Source: Phoenix dactylifera
Taxonomy: Eukaryota; Streptophyta; Magnoliopsida; Arecales; Arecaceae
DNA length: 64,000 nt
Assembly: GCF_009389715.1 (NCBI RefSeq)
Contig: NC_052400.1
Location: forward strand, 21,731,674-21,795,673
Reading direction: 5' to 3'
The first letter of the stretch is position 1. The number at the start of each line of letters is the position of its first letter. The notes below the pieces were generated by a model. It had not been told where the DNA came from. It worked only from the letters and a program-made list of their open reading frames with translations, and did not search any database. Positions 46,901 to 58,114 of the stretch are shown piece after piece. The translations under genes were made by a program, and so were the position numbers.

Positions 46901-49900
46901 TGTCTTTATTAACCCTCCATCAAACCACCAAAAAGTTAGTGAAGGCCTTTTTTATTATTTCTTTGTCCCCCTCTGACCCTCTTTCTCCCTCTTTCTTTGC
47001 ATGCACCCACAGACACTAGACCTAATTTATGAGTTTTACAAAACTTTATAAGCCTAACTTTTCAATCTTTCATATCAAATACATAATGATAGTACAAATC
47101 AACACCTAGGAAGTTGATGCCCAGCCAGCCAGCTTATGGTGAAAATCACCTGCTGATCGTTAAAAGCGTACTTCCTAATACTAGGAAATGAATGTTTGGC
47201 TGGCTATAAAATTGGTAAAGAATTCTTAATTAAAATTATTTCATCCCTAACCACAGATGAAGAACAGCTAACCATCAGGTGTTTGTGAAGGAATTCGACC
47301 CCATGACCCATTTGGCAGCAAACATGATAATGGTAAAAGAGTAATGTCGGAAGCATTCTGCAATTTGCTTGGATATTTATGAAGAACAAGATAATTTAGG
47401 TGAATTACAATATTGAGGTTCAACCTACTCTTTGGCCTATCCTTCATAACCTCAGTCGCCTTTGAACAACCCCTAAACAGAGCCTCTCTCTCTCTCTCAC
47501 ACACACACACACAAATCTAAGTGAATTTTGGTGTCTAATTAATATCTTGCATCTAAATCTTCTTTAGAATATCTGCTTTTGGTACTTTATTGTCTTGTTA
47601 GTAATTTTGTCAATAATTTCTACTCATTATTGCAAATAGCTTCCTTAGTTGCTGTTTGCTCTTGCTTTCTTTTATCCCCTACTCTCCGAAGGACTTGGAT
47701 AACTCAAGAATACATGACTTCTATCTTTTTAGAAGAAATAGCCAAATGTATTAGGAAATCATTGAGTCGGTGAAAGACCCAAGTCTAATGGAGTTGCTCC
47801 AAGCAAAATAAATCCTAGTAGATCTAACTGCTTTAGCAGTCGACTCACCTGCTATGTTAGATTTTCTATGCATATGAGCGAGTGTTTGTTCAATGACCTC
47901 CCTTTATCTTATAAATAGTATTAAATGATGGCCCTAACAGGGTCATCGAGGCAACTAAGTATATGCACATGAGGTGAGACAGCTACTCAGAAATTTGGAG
48001 TTCTTCCTGGCATGATTAGTATAGCAATAGCTTACTGGTGCAGTAGGCTGTGCTCTAGTCTTACTAATTTGCTTCTTATCAAGCTTAATGATATGATTAC
48101 ATCTGTACCACTTAGAAAAGGGGGATCGATCCCATTGGTCTGGACTTGCACCCGTCCAATTATCCAGAAGCTTCCAGTTCATTTGTTCTACATCAGGAAT
48201 CTGCTTGTTTTTGTTTTAAATAGATTCTTCCATATACCCCACAAATTCCTTAATGCCTTTTCTTTTGGTTCAGCTGTGCAAAAGACATGTTAAACTATCA
48301 GTTCTAGATTCTGTTTTTACCACCAAAAGTCGCCATAATACACTGGAATTCTGACTACTTGAGAAGCTTAATATACTTCTGGAAAGCTCATTTTTTTTCC
48401 TCAAATTTTAATAAGCAAAATTTTTTCCAATTTCTTAATCCTTTCATTTAAACACAGTTTGGTTTAGTTTAGCATAATACTGGATTCAGTAGCAAACTTC
48501 AACAATCTGATCCATGTTCCACCATCAACCACCAAGCTGCTTGTTATATTTGAAGTACGTGATGAGCAGGTTGGAATAACTTTAGTTCTGATCTGATGGT
48601 AGAGATAACATCATTTAGAGGAAGATATTATCTACTCTAGAATTAGATCTTTAAAAAAAATAATGATTGAATAAGAAAAAAGAAATTATTGATCAACAAG
48701 AAAAGGTCTAAAATAACTAAGATTACTGAAGGCCTTTAGTGGGAAAAATTGTCTTTCTGTTGTCCCATGCAATACAGGAACTGGCTGTAGATCCATTTTC
48801 TGTTTGTGATTTTTGTATTTGAGTTTTCAAGCAGTGCGGACTGACTGGTGACCAATCAAGCAGATACATTGACAAGAGCCTTTGATCATGTTATTCAAAA
48901 CACCTTCCATTCTAGGAGTCAAAGCATATAATGGACTAAATGTTTTAGAGTAGTTAAATTGAATTTACGAACGTTTGTTGCTGTTGCTGGTTGTTCATCT
49001 ATTTAGAGTTGTATGGATATCTGAATGGTTAAATTCACTGAATTAAGCAGCACACTAGAATGATGATTATCCTGGCTAACCAAATACATTCTTGGCCTAC
49101 AGTCATGGTGATGGGTGCTCTTGTTTATGGTATCAAATACACAATTCCAGAGTACATATGCACCTTCCTTGTTGCTGGAGGGGTATCAGCATTTGCACTT
49201 TCAAAGGTAGAAGTTACCCTCTTTATACTACGAAGAAAATATAAACAGAACGCCTATATTGCAATGCCATCACACAGATATATCTACATCATGCCTTTGT
49301 CTTTTACCAATTTCCACGTGGAATGGAATGTCATGCTTAATCTTTCGGCTTATGGACCTCAAAATTTGGTTTATAGAATTTGATGCACTAATGCAAGCAT
49401 GTCTCTGGCCAATGCATTACTGTGATCCATTGCAGACCAGCTCAAAGACTATAAACAAGCTTGCTCATCCAAACGCTCCTCTTGGTTATGGGCTCTGCTT
49501 TTTAAACTTAGCATTTGATGGCTTCACAAATGCTACCCAGGATTCTATAACTGCGAGGTAATTCCAGTTCTTCAGAACCCAAATCTGACACCCCCCTCCC
49601 TTTCTTAAAATCATCCTCCCATGTAGCATAATTTACACAGACTAGCATGGGAAACCACACTATGAACAAATTCAGATCCTTAAGATCTCCTACTTTCTGA
49701 CAGGTACCCGAAGACCACTGCCTGGGATATAATGCTGGGAATGAATTTATGGGGCACCGTCTATAATGTTGTGTATATGTTTGGCTGCCCACATGCAATT
49801 GGTTTTAAGGCCGTGCAGTTTTGCAGAGAACACCCAGAGGCAGCATGGGACATCCTCATCTACTGCCTCTGTGGGGCTGTTGGGCAGAATTTCATTTTCC

Positions 49901-50112
49901 TGACCATAAGCTGCTTCGGCTCACTTGTCAACACAACCATCACGACCACCCGCAAGTTTGTGAGCATTGTGGTGTCCTCCTTGCTAAGTGGCAATCCCTT
50001 GTCCTTGAAGCAATGGGGAAGTGTCTTGATGGTCTTCTCAGGGCTCTCCTTTCAAATCTTTCTCAAATGGAGGAAGCTACAGAGGATACAAAAGAAGAAA
50101 AAAAGTGCATGA
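43972..50112 (+). CDS. UTR3: UDP-galactose/UDP-glucose transporter, UTR1/UTR3 clade (SLC35B1-like), 333 aa, 7 exons
   Basis: A nucleotide-sugar transporter; the Arabidopsis relatives bring UDP-glucose into the ER for glycoprotein quality control. Exons (all GT-AG, phases consistent): 43972-44078, 44242-44339, 44433-44563, 45695-45725, 49103-49206, 49436-49557, 49704-50112, totalling 1,002 bases. Family blocks seen in order: LLLAFCIAGIWSAYITQGVLQET, KRFGPDGKRFEHLSFLNLAQ, GGAPWWSYWSASITNTIGPAMG, ALKYISYPAQVLAKSSKMIP, EYICTFLVAGGVSAFAL, NAPLGYGLCFLNLAFDGFTN, YPKTTAWDIMLGMNLWGT, WDILIYCLCGAVGQNFIFLTI, NTTITTTRKFVSIVVSSLLSG and QWGSVLMVFSGL. About 8-10 helices. The C-terminus KKKKSA has lysines at -3 and -4, a KKXX ER-retrieval signal. 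The length matches the family (about 331-333). The start is the ATG opening a conserved N-terminus. The 3.4-kb intron 4 is unusually long. Confidence 0.95.
45726..49102 (+). other. Intron 4 of the UTR transporter gene (3.4 kb)
   Basis: Separates a 31-bp microexon from exon 5. AT-rich, with several short (CA)n runs (46392-46408, 47499-47513). No transposon could be delimited. Confidence 0.6.
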
Positions 50113-52220
50113 GATAGTCTCGTCCTTGGCTTCTGATATAGCCCTTCCCCCCCGTTTATTGCGGGTTAAGCCTAAAATGGCTTTGCTGGCTCCTCGATTT
50201 TAGTTAGATTTACGTTGATAAGTAATTTAATTGTTACATGTTACAGTTGTATTTTTACTATTAATTCAATTACAAGTGAATTCTTTATGATCTCCTATGG
50301 AGGCCCAATACACGCCAATCCTTAACCAATGCGTGTTTTGCTTCTTGTCAATCATCTTTCATTTTGGGTCTCAAGTTTCATCTCGTTCCCACAAATGGAG
50401 CTGTTTTCTTAATTGTCGGGTCTTTATTGTACCAATATATCAGTTTTGACATCTGTATGGATGTGGCCATCAACTGTATTATTTAACTGAAAAGGCATTT
50501 GTATTTTTTGTGGTTGAAACAATCCTTCTGTATTTCGATACATGTTTTTTTATCTACGTTCTGAAATGTTTGCAGAAACATATGGCCCAAACAATCCAAT
50601 CAACTTGTATGCCTACATATGATAAATCACTGCAATCAGATGATGTCTGGACTAACCCCATGAGTTGACAAACGTCTCATGGTTGGCAAGAAAGTCCTAG
50701 TATAATTTTTGGACTAATTTCTTAATAGAAAACCATCAGAACATGATCTCTTAAACTCTTTTTCTTTATCGACCGGTGGGCTTCGGTCCACGAACACACT
50801 TCCGCAACGCAAAGAGCAAGCAAACTGTGGGTGAAAAATTGCGTAAAAGGATGACAAGGTAAATTATAATTATCAACTAAATGAAATTTCATTTACATAG
50901 AAAAAGGATCCTCTATAATTCTTTAAAAATAATATCTAACCTTCTCTCTGAAAAAACAAGAATGTCTAATCAAATATCTCTCTGGTAGTTTCTTTCTTTT
51001 GGAATTCACATATTATCTATTCAAAGCAGGGAATCGAATATAACAAAGGACACTTCCCATCCTAACCCTGTTTCCTGAGATGATGCATGCAGCTCATATC
51101 ATTATAGCTCTTATTGGTGCTCTCTCTATGCTCCTCATCCGTAGAAACTGGTAGCTGGGTTTTTGGTAGCTGCTGCTCATAATCCTTGCCACATTGTGTT
51201 GAGAGACTGGTGGGAACCTGAAACACTTCCCGTAGAGATACCTTTGTCAACGACAACGATTCCTACATTCGGTGGAGCATCAGCGTCTCGATCTCCTTGC
51301 TTGCTGCTTCTCTCACCTTTTCATCTCATTAAGGACACCATAACAATTCAAACAAATACCAGGCTTGCATCTCCATGTCAGTAAAAAGCTGGTTCTCCCA
51401 TCTTCGTTTGTAGTGGTAGCTGTGGATTCTTTGTCAGCGGGTTGTCAGCACGCATCGATTTAGAGGATGACATTGGTGCTGTTTCTAGCAATAATGTTGC
51501 ATGGTAGGGCCTTCCCATGGACCTTGTTCTAATGATAATGCACGACTAGGTTATCGTTGGATGGATAAATTAATGAAGCCGATGAAGTATTGTATTTAAA
51601 AAGCAAGTTCCAACAAGTATTCTCAAAATAATAATAATAATAATAAACAAGTGCCAACAAGAAACTCAGATAACTCTAGACAGTTGTTATGAGATTATGA
51701 CAACAAATTCAGTAGATGCATTACCAACATTAGTTGGCAGCTCATCCATCATAACATTATAAAACCTCTCAATAATAAACAACAACTTCATGTCATCATA
51801 AGGTCTGAAGCGATAATGTCAATACGAGGTCCGAAGTGACAATGTCAACAACCTTCTTTCCAAAAATGTTCGCTTCGTCCAATACAGTGACAATTAACAC
51901 AAGCTCAAGCATATCCGAATTCCCATACTATGATGTCCCTTGTTTTGGCCTGTAATATACCCATTGAGCCAAGCTACCCTGCATAGGTGCTAACCATATC
52001 ACAATTGGCAGTATCTAAGGTCTCAACATAAGTGCTAGCCAAGATCACAATCCACAATATCTGAAGTCCCATAAAAGTTGTAGAACAAGCCAGCTTCCAA
52101 TCTTCCCTCAATATCAATAATGCACTGCTTGCTAGCTCCAAGACGAGTTCCTCTCACTTTGCATGAATCCTCGCGTCCAGGAACGAGTGTCCCTCATGAG
52201 CCTCACGCTCCGAGACATTT
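50113..52220. other. 3' flank and intergenic DNA, no gene seen
   Basis: About the first 250 bases are probably 3'UTR. A short (ATA)n run lies near 51629-51647. The rest is unassigned. Confidence 0.4.
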
Positions 52221-52224
52221 TTGC

Positions 52225-52395
52225 GTTCGGCATTTCATCGGACATCTGGCGGTCAACGACAACTGCACTGGCTCCAGCTGATGCAGAGACCAGGCAGTTG
52301 TTATTTTTGGGTTCGGCATTTCATCAGACATCTGGCGATCGACGACTACTGCACTGGCTCCAGCTAACGCAGAGAGAAGGCAGTTGTTCGAATGC
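52225..52395. repeat. Tandem duplication, unit 86 bp
   Basis: GTTCGGCATTTCATC starts at 52225 and again at 52311. Both units continue ACATCTGGCG.TC.ACGAC.ACTGCACTGG and end AGGCAGTTGTT, differing at about ten positions. Not a recognised family. Confidence 0.85.
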
Positions 52396-53120
52396 CGGAG
52401 AGGACGGAAGACAGGGGCTGGCCGGAGGTAAGAGCCGTTGAACGGAGGAGCAGAGCTTCTCTCTCCGTCCCTATCTCTCTTTCTTCGTCCAACTCGGGGA
52501 AAAAGATGGACAAACGCGAACCATAAGGGGGTTTACCCTCCGAACTATGGGGAGGACGGAGGAGAGCTCAGGGAAGGGGCTGGACGGACGTGCGGGCCGG
52601 TAGAGGGAGAGGAGCGTAGCTTCTCTCTCCCTCCCCTCGCTCTTCCTCTCGAGGCCAAGATGGACGGACGCGTAAGTGGTTTTACAATACGGTGAAGGAA
52701 GGCCTCGAGTCCGAACCATCGGAACTTCTCCCGTCTCCGCGTCGTTATCGAGCAGGTTCTGATCTAAAAGACCACTTCGCAACAGTCCAGCGCGCGAAAG
52801 ATACAACACGATCCCAAGCGTCATTGCAAGCGTCACTGTTTATCTACTCGTAAGTGGTACAAAGGCCTCTAAGAGTTGGGGTGCGGTTGCGATGCGAAGA
52901 CCACGCACTCACGCACCCGTCTCCGTCCGGAGAAGCTGGTCCCCAAGGTAACTCTTTCCCGTCACCGCAAACGTCACCCTTCCCTTGCCCCTCGCTCTAT
53001 TAAAGTCACTGCCCTCCGGCCGGGTCTCGCCACATCCACAATCCTCTCGATCCTTTCTGTCTTGACTAGAAATTATTAATTAATTGTTCCAAAGCTTTGA
53101 TCCCTCGCGAACTAGTAGGA
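52396..53120 (+). promoter_or_regulatory. Upstream region of the UGT75 gene
   Basis: GC-rich DNA with inverted and repeated CTTCTCTCTCC words near 52450 and 52620. A weak TATA-like TCTATTAAAG lies near 52996-53005, about 115 bases before the ATG. No upstream coding exon seen. Confidence 0.35.
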
Positions 53121-54545
53121 ATGGAGCAACGCCAACAGCATTTCCTTGTAGTGACCTACCCAGCCCAAGGCCATATCAACCCGTCTCTCCACCTGGCCAA
53201 GCGCCTCGCCCAAACCACCGGCCGTCGCGTCACCTTCTCCACCGCCATCTCCGCTCACCGCCGCATGTTTCCGTCCTTGGCCAAACCCGACGAGGAAGTG
53301 GAAGATGGCCTCCTCTCCTACGTCCCCTTCTCCGACGGCTACGACACTGGGTTCAAAGCCGACACCGACGGCAACCTCGATGACTTCATGTCCCAATTCA
53401 AACTTGTCGGGACCAGAACTCTTTCTGGCATTGTCCACGACCTCCCTGCACGAGACCGCCCCGTATCTTGCATAATCTACAGCATCTTAATGTCATGGGC
53501 CGCCGATGTGGCACGTGATCATGGTATCCCCTCTGTCCTCTACTGGATTCAGCCAGCCACTGTCTTCACCACGTACTACCACTACTTCCATGGCTATGAG
53601 GAGCTGATAACCTCCCACGGTCACGACCCACTGTTTACGGTTGACCTACCAGGGCTGCCACCGCTCCAAAATCGTGACCTCCCGTCCTTCTTAACCGTCA
53701 CCAGTTCCGACGACCCCTACCGTCCTATCTTCGTCGGGGTAAGAGAGACATTTGATACACTGGACCGGGAGGAGAAGACCTCAAAGCCAAGAGTTTTCTT
53801 GAACACCTTCAACAAACTGGAGGCTGATGCGATCAAGGCCATCGGCAACTTGGACCTCATCCCGATAGGGCCTCTGCTGCCGTCCCTTTCTTCAGATGGC
53901 CAGAATTCAAAAGACACCGTCTCCGGTGGCGATCTTTTCGAAGCCGATGAGAAGGGATACATGGAGTGGCTGGACTCGAAGCCGGAGAAATCGGTGGTGT
54001 ACGTAGCATTTGGGAGCATGTCGGTGATAAAGAAGCGGCAATTGGAAGAAATCTTGTGGGGATTAAAGGAAAGCGGGAGGCCTTATCTTTGGGTGGTGCG
54101 GAAGGACAACAGAGGGGAAGGCGTCGAGCTGGAGGATGGAGAGAATGGGATGGTGGTGGAATGGTGCTCCCAGGTCAAAGTGCTCTCCCACCCATCGGTC
54201 GGGTGCTTCGTGACACACTGCGGGTGGAACTCCACATTGGAGAGCTTGATATGCGGGGTTCCAACGATTGGGGTGCCGCAATGGACAGACCAAGGGACGA
54301 ACGCAAGACTGATAGAGGTGTGGGGGACTGGGGTGAGAAGTGAGGTTGACAGATCACAAGGACTGTTAGAGGGGAGCGAGTTGAAGAGGTGTTTGGAGGT
54401 GGTGATGGGGGAGGGAGAGAGAGGGGTGGAAATTAGGAGGAAGGCAACGATGTGGAGGGACAAAGCGCGGGAGGCCATACGTGAAGGTGGGTCGTCCGAT
54501 AGGAATCTGAAGACTTTCGTGGAGGAGTTCGCGAACAAGTACTGA
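53121..54545 (+). CDS. UGT75: UDP-glycosyltransferase, UGT75 family (crocetin/anthocyanidin 5-O type), 474 aa, intronless
   Basis: Family 1 enzyme that transfers glucose from UDP-glucose to a small plant metabolite in the cytosol. Within UGT75, known acceptors include anthocyanins, crocetin, hormones and phenolic acids, so the substrate here is open. Seen: the N-terminal acceptor domain with catalytic His18 in VVTYPAQGHINPSLHLAKRL; the UGT75-style ILMSWAADVARDHGIPSVLYWIQPAT; a linker with YMEWLDSKPEKSVVYVAFGS; and the PSPG box (about 345-388) with WCSQVKVLSHPSVGCFVTHCGWNSTLES and ending QWTDQGTNA, whose D-Q end fits UDP-glucose. The ATG at 53121 opens the conserved MEQxxxHFLVV start. The absence of introns is usual for this group. 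The frame is whole and the length normal. Confidence 0.94.
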   Translation: MEQRQQHFLVVTYPAQGHINPSLHLAKRLAQTTGRRVTFSTAISAHRRMFPSLAKPDEEVEDGLLSYVPFSDGYDTGFKADTDGNLDDFMSQFKLVGTRTLSGIVHDLPARDRPVSCIIYSILMSWAADVARDHGIPSVLYWIQPATVFTTYYHYFHGYEELITSHGHDPLFTVDLPGLPPLQNRDLPSFLTVTSSDDPYRPIFVGVRETFDTLDREEKTSKPRVFLNTFNKLEADAIKAIGNLDLIPIGPLLPSLSSDGQNSKDTVSGGDLFEADEKGYMEWLDSKPEKSVVYVAFGSMSVIKKRQLEEILWGLKESGRPYLWVVRKDNRGEGVELEDGENGMVVEWCSQVKVLSHPSVGCFVTHCGWNSTLESLICGVPTIGVPQWTDQGTNARLIEVWGTGVRSEVDRSQGLLEGSELKRCLEVVMGEGERGVEIRRKATMWRDKAREAIREGGSSDRNLKTFVEEFANKY

Positions 54546-55318
54546 AAATGTCAGTCTTGTCCGAATTATTTTGTCGGGCAGCAAGTTAGATTCTATTCTT
54601 ATTATTATTATTGTAGTCCACGGGATTGAGTCGCGTCCGAATTATTGTTGTTGTCGTTGTAGTTCTTTTTTATATGTAGTCCATCGGATTGAGTCTCGGT
54701 AGAAAAATATTAAGAGTCAAACTATGATAATAAAATAATTGGACTGTTAACTTCTTTTTAAGAAGCAAACTTGAATTGCTTATTCCAATTTATCACACGT
54801 GTCAAAATTAATTATTTCGTTGTTTACTTAATGTAGCTGTTGGTATCTTTTCACCCAAAGTTGCATTTGAATCCTACTACTCAATTTAACTTGAATTGTG
54901 GCTATTTCTATATTTAAATATTCATTAAGCAATAGCAGGCGTCACCGAGTCAGCACATGGCATGAACTATTCAATCAGTATATGGTAGGACCATTTGCTT
55001 CCTCTACCCCTCCATTCAATTGATCGCCACGCGAATAATCTATGATCAAAATGGAACCTCTAGTATAGATTGAAGAGGATCTGAACTCTCTTGCCATAGT
55101 AATTGATATCTTAGATCATCTGTGTCCTATAAACAGAATACAGTTAATTACTATGTCCCGTATTTTCAATCGCTCGGATTATGAGGCAAATGTGTTCTAT
55201 AACAGCTTCTTTTGTCGTGTCATCCATTTTTGATTAATTTGATTTTCAAGTTTTATATCAATTACCTTCCGGCTTTAGACTAACATAGATCATGACCTAG
55301 TCTAAGACTAACAAAATT
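54546..55318. other. UGT75 3' flank and intergenic DNA
   Basis: AT-rich; no gene seen. A short (ATT)n run lies at 54596-54613, in the likely 3'UTR. Confidence 0.4.
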
Positions 55319-55540
55319 CCACGCGTAAGCCCATGGAGGCTATTCCACAGATATGTTAGTGGATGTTATCTCATGCGTAAACTCATAGAAGCTATCCCAC
55401 GTGTAAGCCCATGAAGGCTATCTCATGTGCATTATGTATAAACTCGTAAAAGCTATCCCATGCGTAAGCCCATGGACATTATCCTACGTGTAAGCCCATA
55501 GATGCTATCCTACGCATAAGCTCGTAGAGGTTATCCCATG
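55319..55540. repeat. Minisatellite, 26-bp unit, about eight diverged copies
   Basis: Units follow the pattern CCACGCGTAAGCCCATGGAG + GCTATC, with starts at about 55319, 55345, 55371, 55397, 55423 (carrying a small insertion), 55458, 55484 and 55510. Copies differ at several positions each, so the array is old. Read directly. Confidence 0.88.
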
Positions 55541-56048
55541 ATTAGGTTAGTCCAAACTATATCTTATCCGTCTGAATTATATGTTACTCTTGTCAAATCA
55601 GTTTTCACTTACATAGTGCATCTTTTTTAAATTCAAGGTATCTTGTTCACATAATTATGTTTTCAATATCTAATACATATAATAACTATCCAAATATATT
55701 TATACTAGAACTTATATACAATATACCATTACATGCCAAACTAAATTTATCGATGTAAATATCACGATACAAATCCAGTGGTACAAACCAATAGATATAT
55801 ATACATTTGGTGACCAAGTACAGAAATTCTTACCTCTATCACAATTTGACTAAATACAACAATCACTGAGCCACTTCACGATCTACGATCTAGGGTGTAA
55901 AGTATCCTGTTCATGACCTTCTTGTGCAGATTACTCTCTCTACAGAATCAAACTCAATTATAAAAAAAAATAGACTAGTAACCTAGACCGCCTACCAGCA
56001 TCAGCTAGTGGTCCATCACTTGGTCCCCTGAGTCCCTACTACCACTGA
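55541..56048. other. Intergenic DNA to the left of the CACTA element
   Basis: AT-rich to about 55960. With the CACTA removed, this joins directly to the sequence at 63204 onward. No gene seen. Confidence 0.4.
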
Positions 56049-56084
56049 CACTACAAAAGAAGGAATAACTCCCGACGGTTTTTT

Positions 56085-56485
56085 TTGCCTCTACCGACGC
56101 TTATAAGCGTCGGCGAATTCCTAGCCCACGCTACACAAAGCGTGGGTCAGACGTCGGGCAGGTGGGCGTGGGTCGGGTTTAACCCGACGCGTTAAAAAAG
56201 CGTCGTCGGTCTTTGCCGACGCTTTTAAGCGTCGTTCCTTTTATAAGACGCCGACGCTTATAAGCGTCGGTGATAACGGTTGGTTAGGCCGACGCTTAGA
56301 AGCGTCGTTAAAGGCGTGCCAGTTTACGTTCCGGTTGTGCGTGGGTCGGGTTTAACCGGTCTATGCCGACGCTTTTAAGCGTCGTTCGTTTTCTAAGACG
56401 CCGACGCTTATAAGCGTCGTTAAAGGCGTGCCAATAGTTTACGTTCCGGATGCTTTTCCCGACGCTTATAAGCGTCGGCATTAAA
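56085..56485. repeat. Left subterminal repeat array of the CACTA element
   Basis: About eight to ten palindromic units of the form CCGACGCTTATAAGCGTCGG, with centre variants TTTTAA and TTAGAA. Two further inverted pairs are present: CCCACGC...GCGTGGG at about 56133-56154 and CGGGTTTAACCCG at about 56177-56189. Such subterminal motifs are the binding sites of the TNPA-type accessory protein in known CACTA elements. Confidence 0.88.
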
Positions 56486-56668
56486 TTTTTTTTTTAAAAA
56501 AATTTATGAAAGTAATTTTTAAGTACTCTGTGTACATTAAATTCTAACAAAACAATAGAAACAAATACACTGAATCACATATATAACAAAATACGAGTCA
56601 CAAACAAGAACTTTGATTACATTCATATTATCATATTTGATTACATTGTACTTCAAAAACATTCTAAA

Positions 56669-56739
56669 AACATACAAGTCAAATTCCTACGTACACAATC
56701 TACAATATATGTATCAAGGGTCGGCATCATCATCTCTAC
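56669..56739. repeat. Copy A of a direct repeat flanking the captured block
   Basis: This 71-bp sequence (AACATACAAGTCAAATTCC ... TCGGCATCATCATCTCTAC) recurs at 58404-58472 and differs only by a 2-base AT indel. Copy B abuts the 3' end of the accessory gene, so copy A looks like a duplicate of its 3' flank. Confidence 0.92.
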
Positions 56740-56741
56740 AA

Positions 56742-56816
56742 TATTGTCATTAAGCTTGGGGCGAGCCCAGTCAACCAAGCTCTGCTCCTTGCTCGGGCGA
56801 GTCTTGTCCACAGACC
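56742..56816 (-). pseudogene. Captured receptor-like cytoplasmic kinase fragment, distal part
   Basis: Minus-strand translation reads SVDKTRPSKEQSLVDWARPKLNDN, the stretch after kinase subdomain X typical of RLCK-VII (PBL/RIPK-like) protein kinases. It continues directly from the other kinase piece at 58115-58198, from which about 1.3 kb of other captured sequence separates it. A partial second copy of CTCCTTGCTCGGGCGAGT lies at about 56849-56866. It is not a working gene. Confidence 0.82.
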
Positions 56817-57281
56817 AGAGTCTTCTTAAGCTCTGCTCTGCTCCGCTCCTTGCTCGGGCGAGTATTGTCATTAAACATTCTAAAAGATATTGAAAGAATT
56901 CTTGCGACTGCAACAACAAAAATTACCATTTATTGGGTTAGATTATATAATAATAGAAAGTGTGTGCTGCAAAACTACAATGAGCCTTGAGGAAGTAGGG
57001 TTCTAAGAGTCATAAAACATTAAGTAATCTCCACGAACGTAACATTCACAAATTCACATGCTAACCTGTCAGCTATAGTAAAACAATTATAAGATTATCG
57101 GGTTATCGATTTCTATTGCATTAATACAGGCAGCTTAATACAATAAAAATATAAAAATCCTGTGAATGCGAGATTCCAAAGGCTTTGGTCTGTACCAAAT
57201 GGAACAGATAAAATAAAGAATGTCCATAATGTTGGTAACAAAGCAGAACATGAAATAAAAAGATATTAGGGGATCATGTAC

Positions 57282-58075
57282 CTTCAAGGAACCAACAGTA
57301 GCATTTTGAGGAATCTCAACAAAAAGTTCTGGCACCTTGAAGGACTTGATGCTAAGTTTCACTGAAAGAAAAGGACAGTACACCTCAGAACCTTGTCATA
57401 TCAGGGTCAAAACAAAATGAACCAAGTCAAAGATTTAACAGGCATCATTATTTCAGGTTGCTTATTATATACCTTGGTAATCTCCTGATTCACATGATGA
57501 TTTTTGACCTGTTGCTGAGGATAATGCACCATTCGCTGCAAAAGCTATGTTATTATTTCAAAATTCAAAGTACTACCAAAAAGGTCGGAAGGTAGGTAGC
57601 ACGTGTAAGTAGCTTAAACGATACCAACCTCCATGTAAAGTTACTGGTGAATCACTTGCTTCTACTTTGATGCCACCCTTTCCAGGTGAATTTGTATGGC
57701 CTGGAGAATAAAAACGTTAACAGACATCAAGAACTGTGTATGGTAAAATGTTGAAGAAAACAATATTAAACCAATGTAATTGGATGCATTCAATGCATTA
57801 ATACATTTTACTATGCACAGGACTTCGAAAATTATAGAAGTGCTCGGTCATGGCCAAGGAAAACCAACTCTAGTTTCAACTGTTATGCAACATGTTATAT
57901 GGGAACATAGGGTGAGGTTCAATCTAAATATGCATCAAGAAACAATATGATCAATAAATTGAAAATGGTATCAAGTGATCCGTACGTACAAAGTCGTCCA
58001 TAAATGCCAATCTGTAGTGATCCTGGGACAAGCTGGCAATCACAAAGCATAAGCCCTGCCTCCATGCCTGTTCCA
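57282..58075 (-). pseudogene. Captured telomere-repeat-binding protein (TRFL/TRP type) fragment, introns kept
   Basis: Minus-strand exon-like pieces in order: LCDCQLVPGSLQIGIYGRL (about 58060-58000); GHTNSPGKGGIKVEASDSP (about 57705-57640); NGALSSATGQKSSCESGDYQ (about 57540-57475); and VKLSIKSFKVPELFVEIPQN + ATVGSLK (about 57365-57282), ending at a GTACAT donor. The last is the start of the ubiquitin-like domain that plant telomere-repeat-binding proteins carry ahead of their Myb/telobox domain, which is absent here. Because introns remain, the source was genomic DNA and not mRNA. It is a fragment only. Confidence 0.75.
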
Positions 58076-58114
58076 TTCAGAAAAAAGATTGATACAATCA
58101 GAAAATATAGAATA

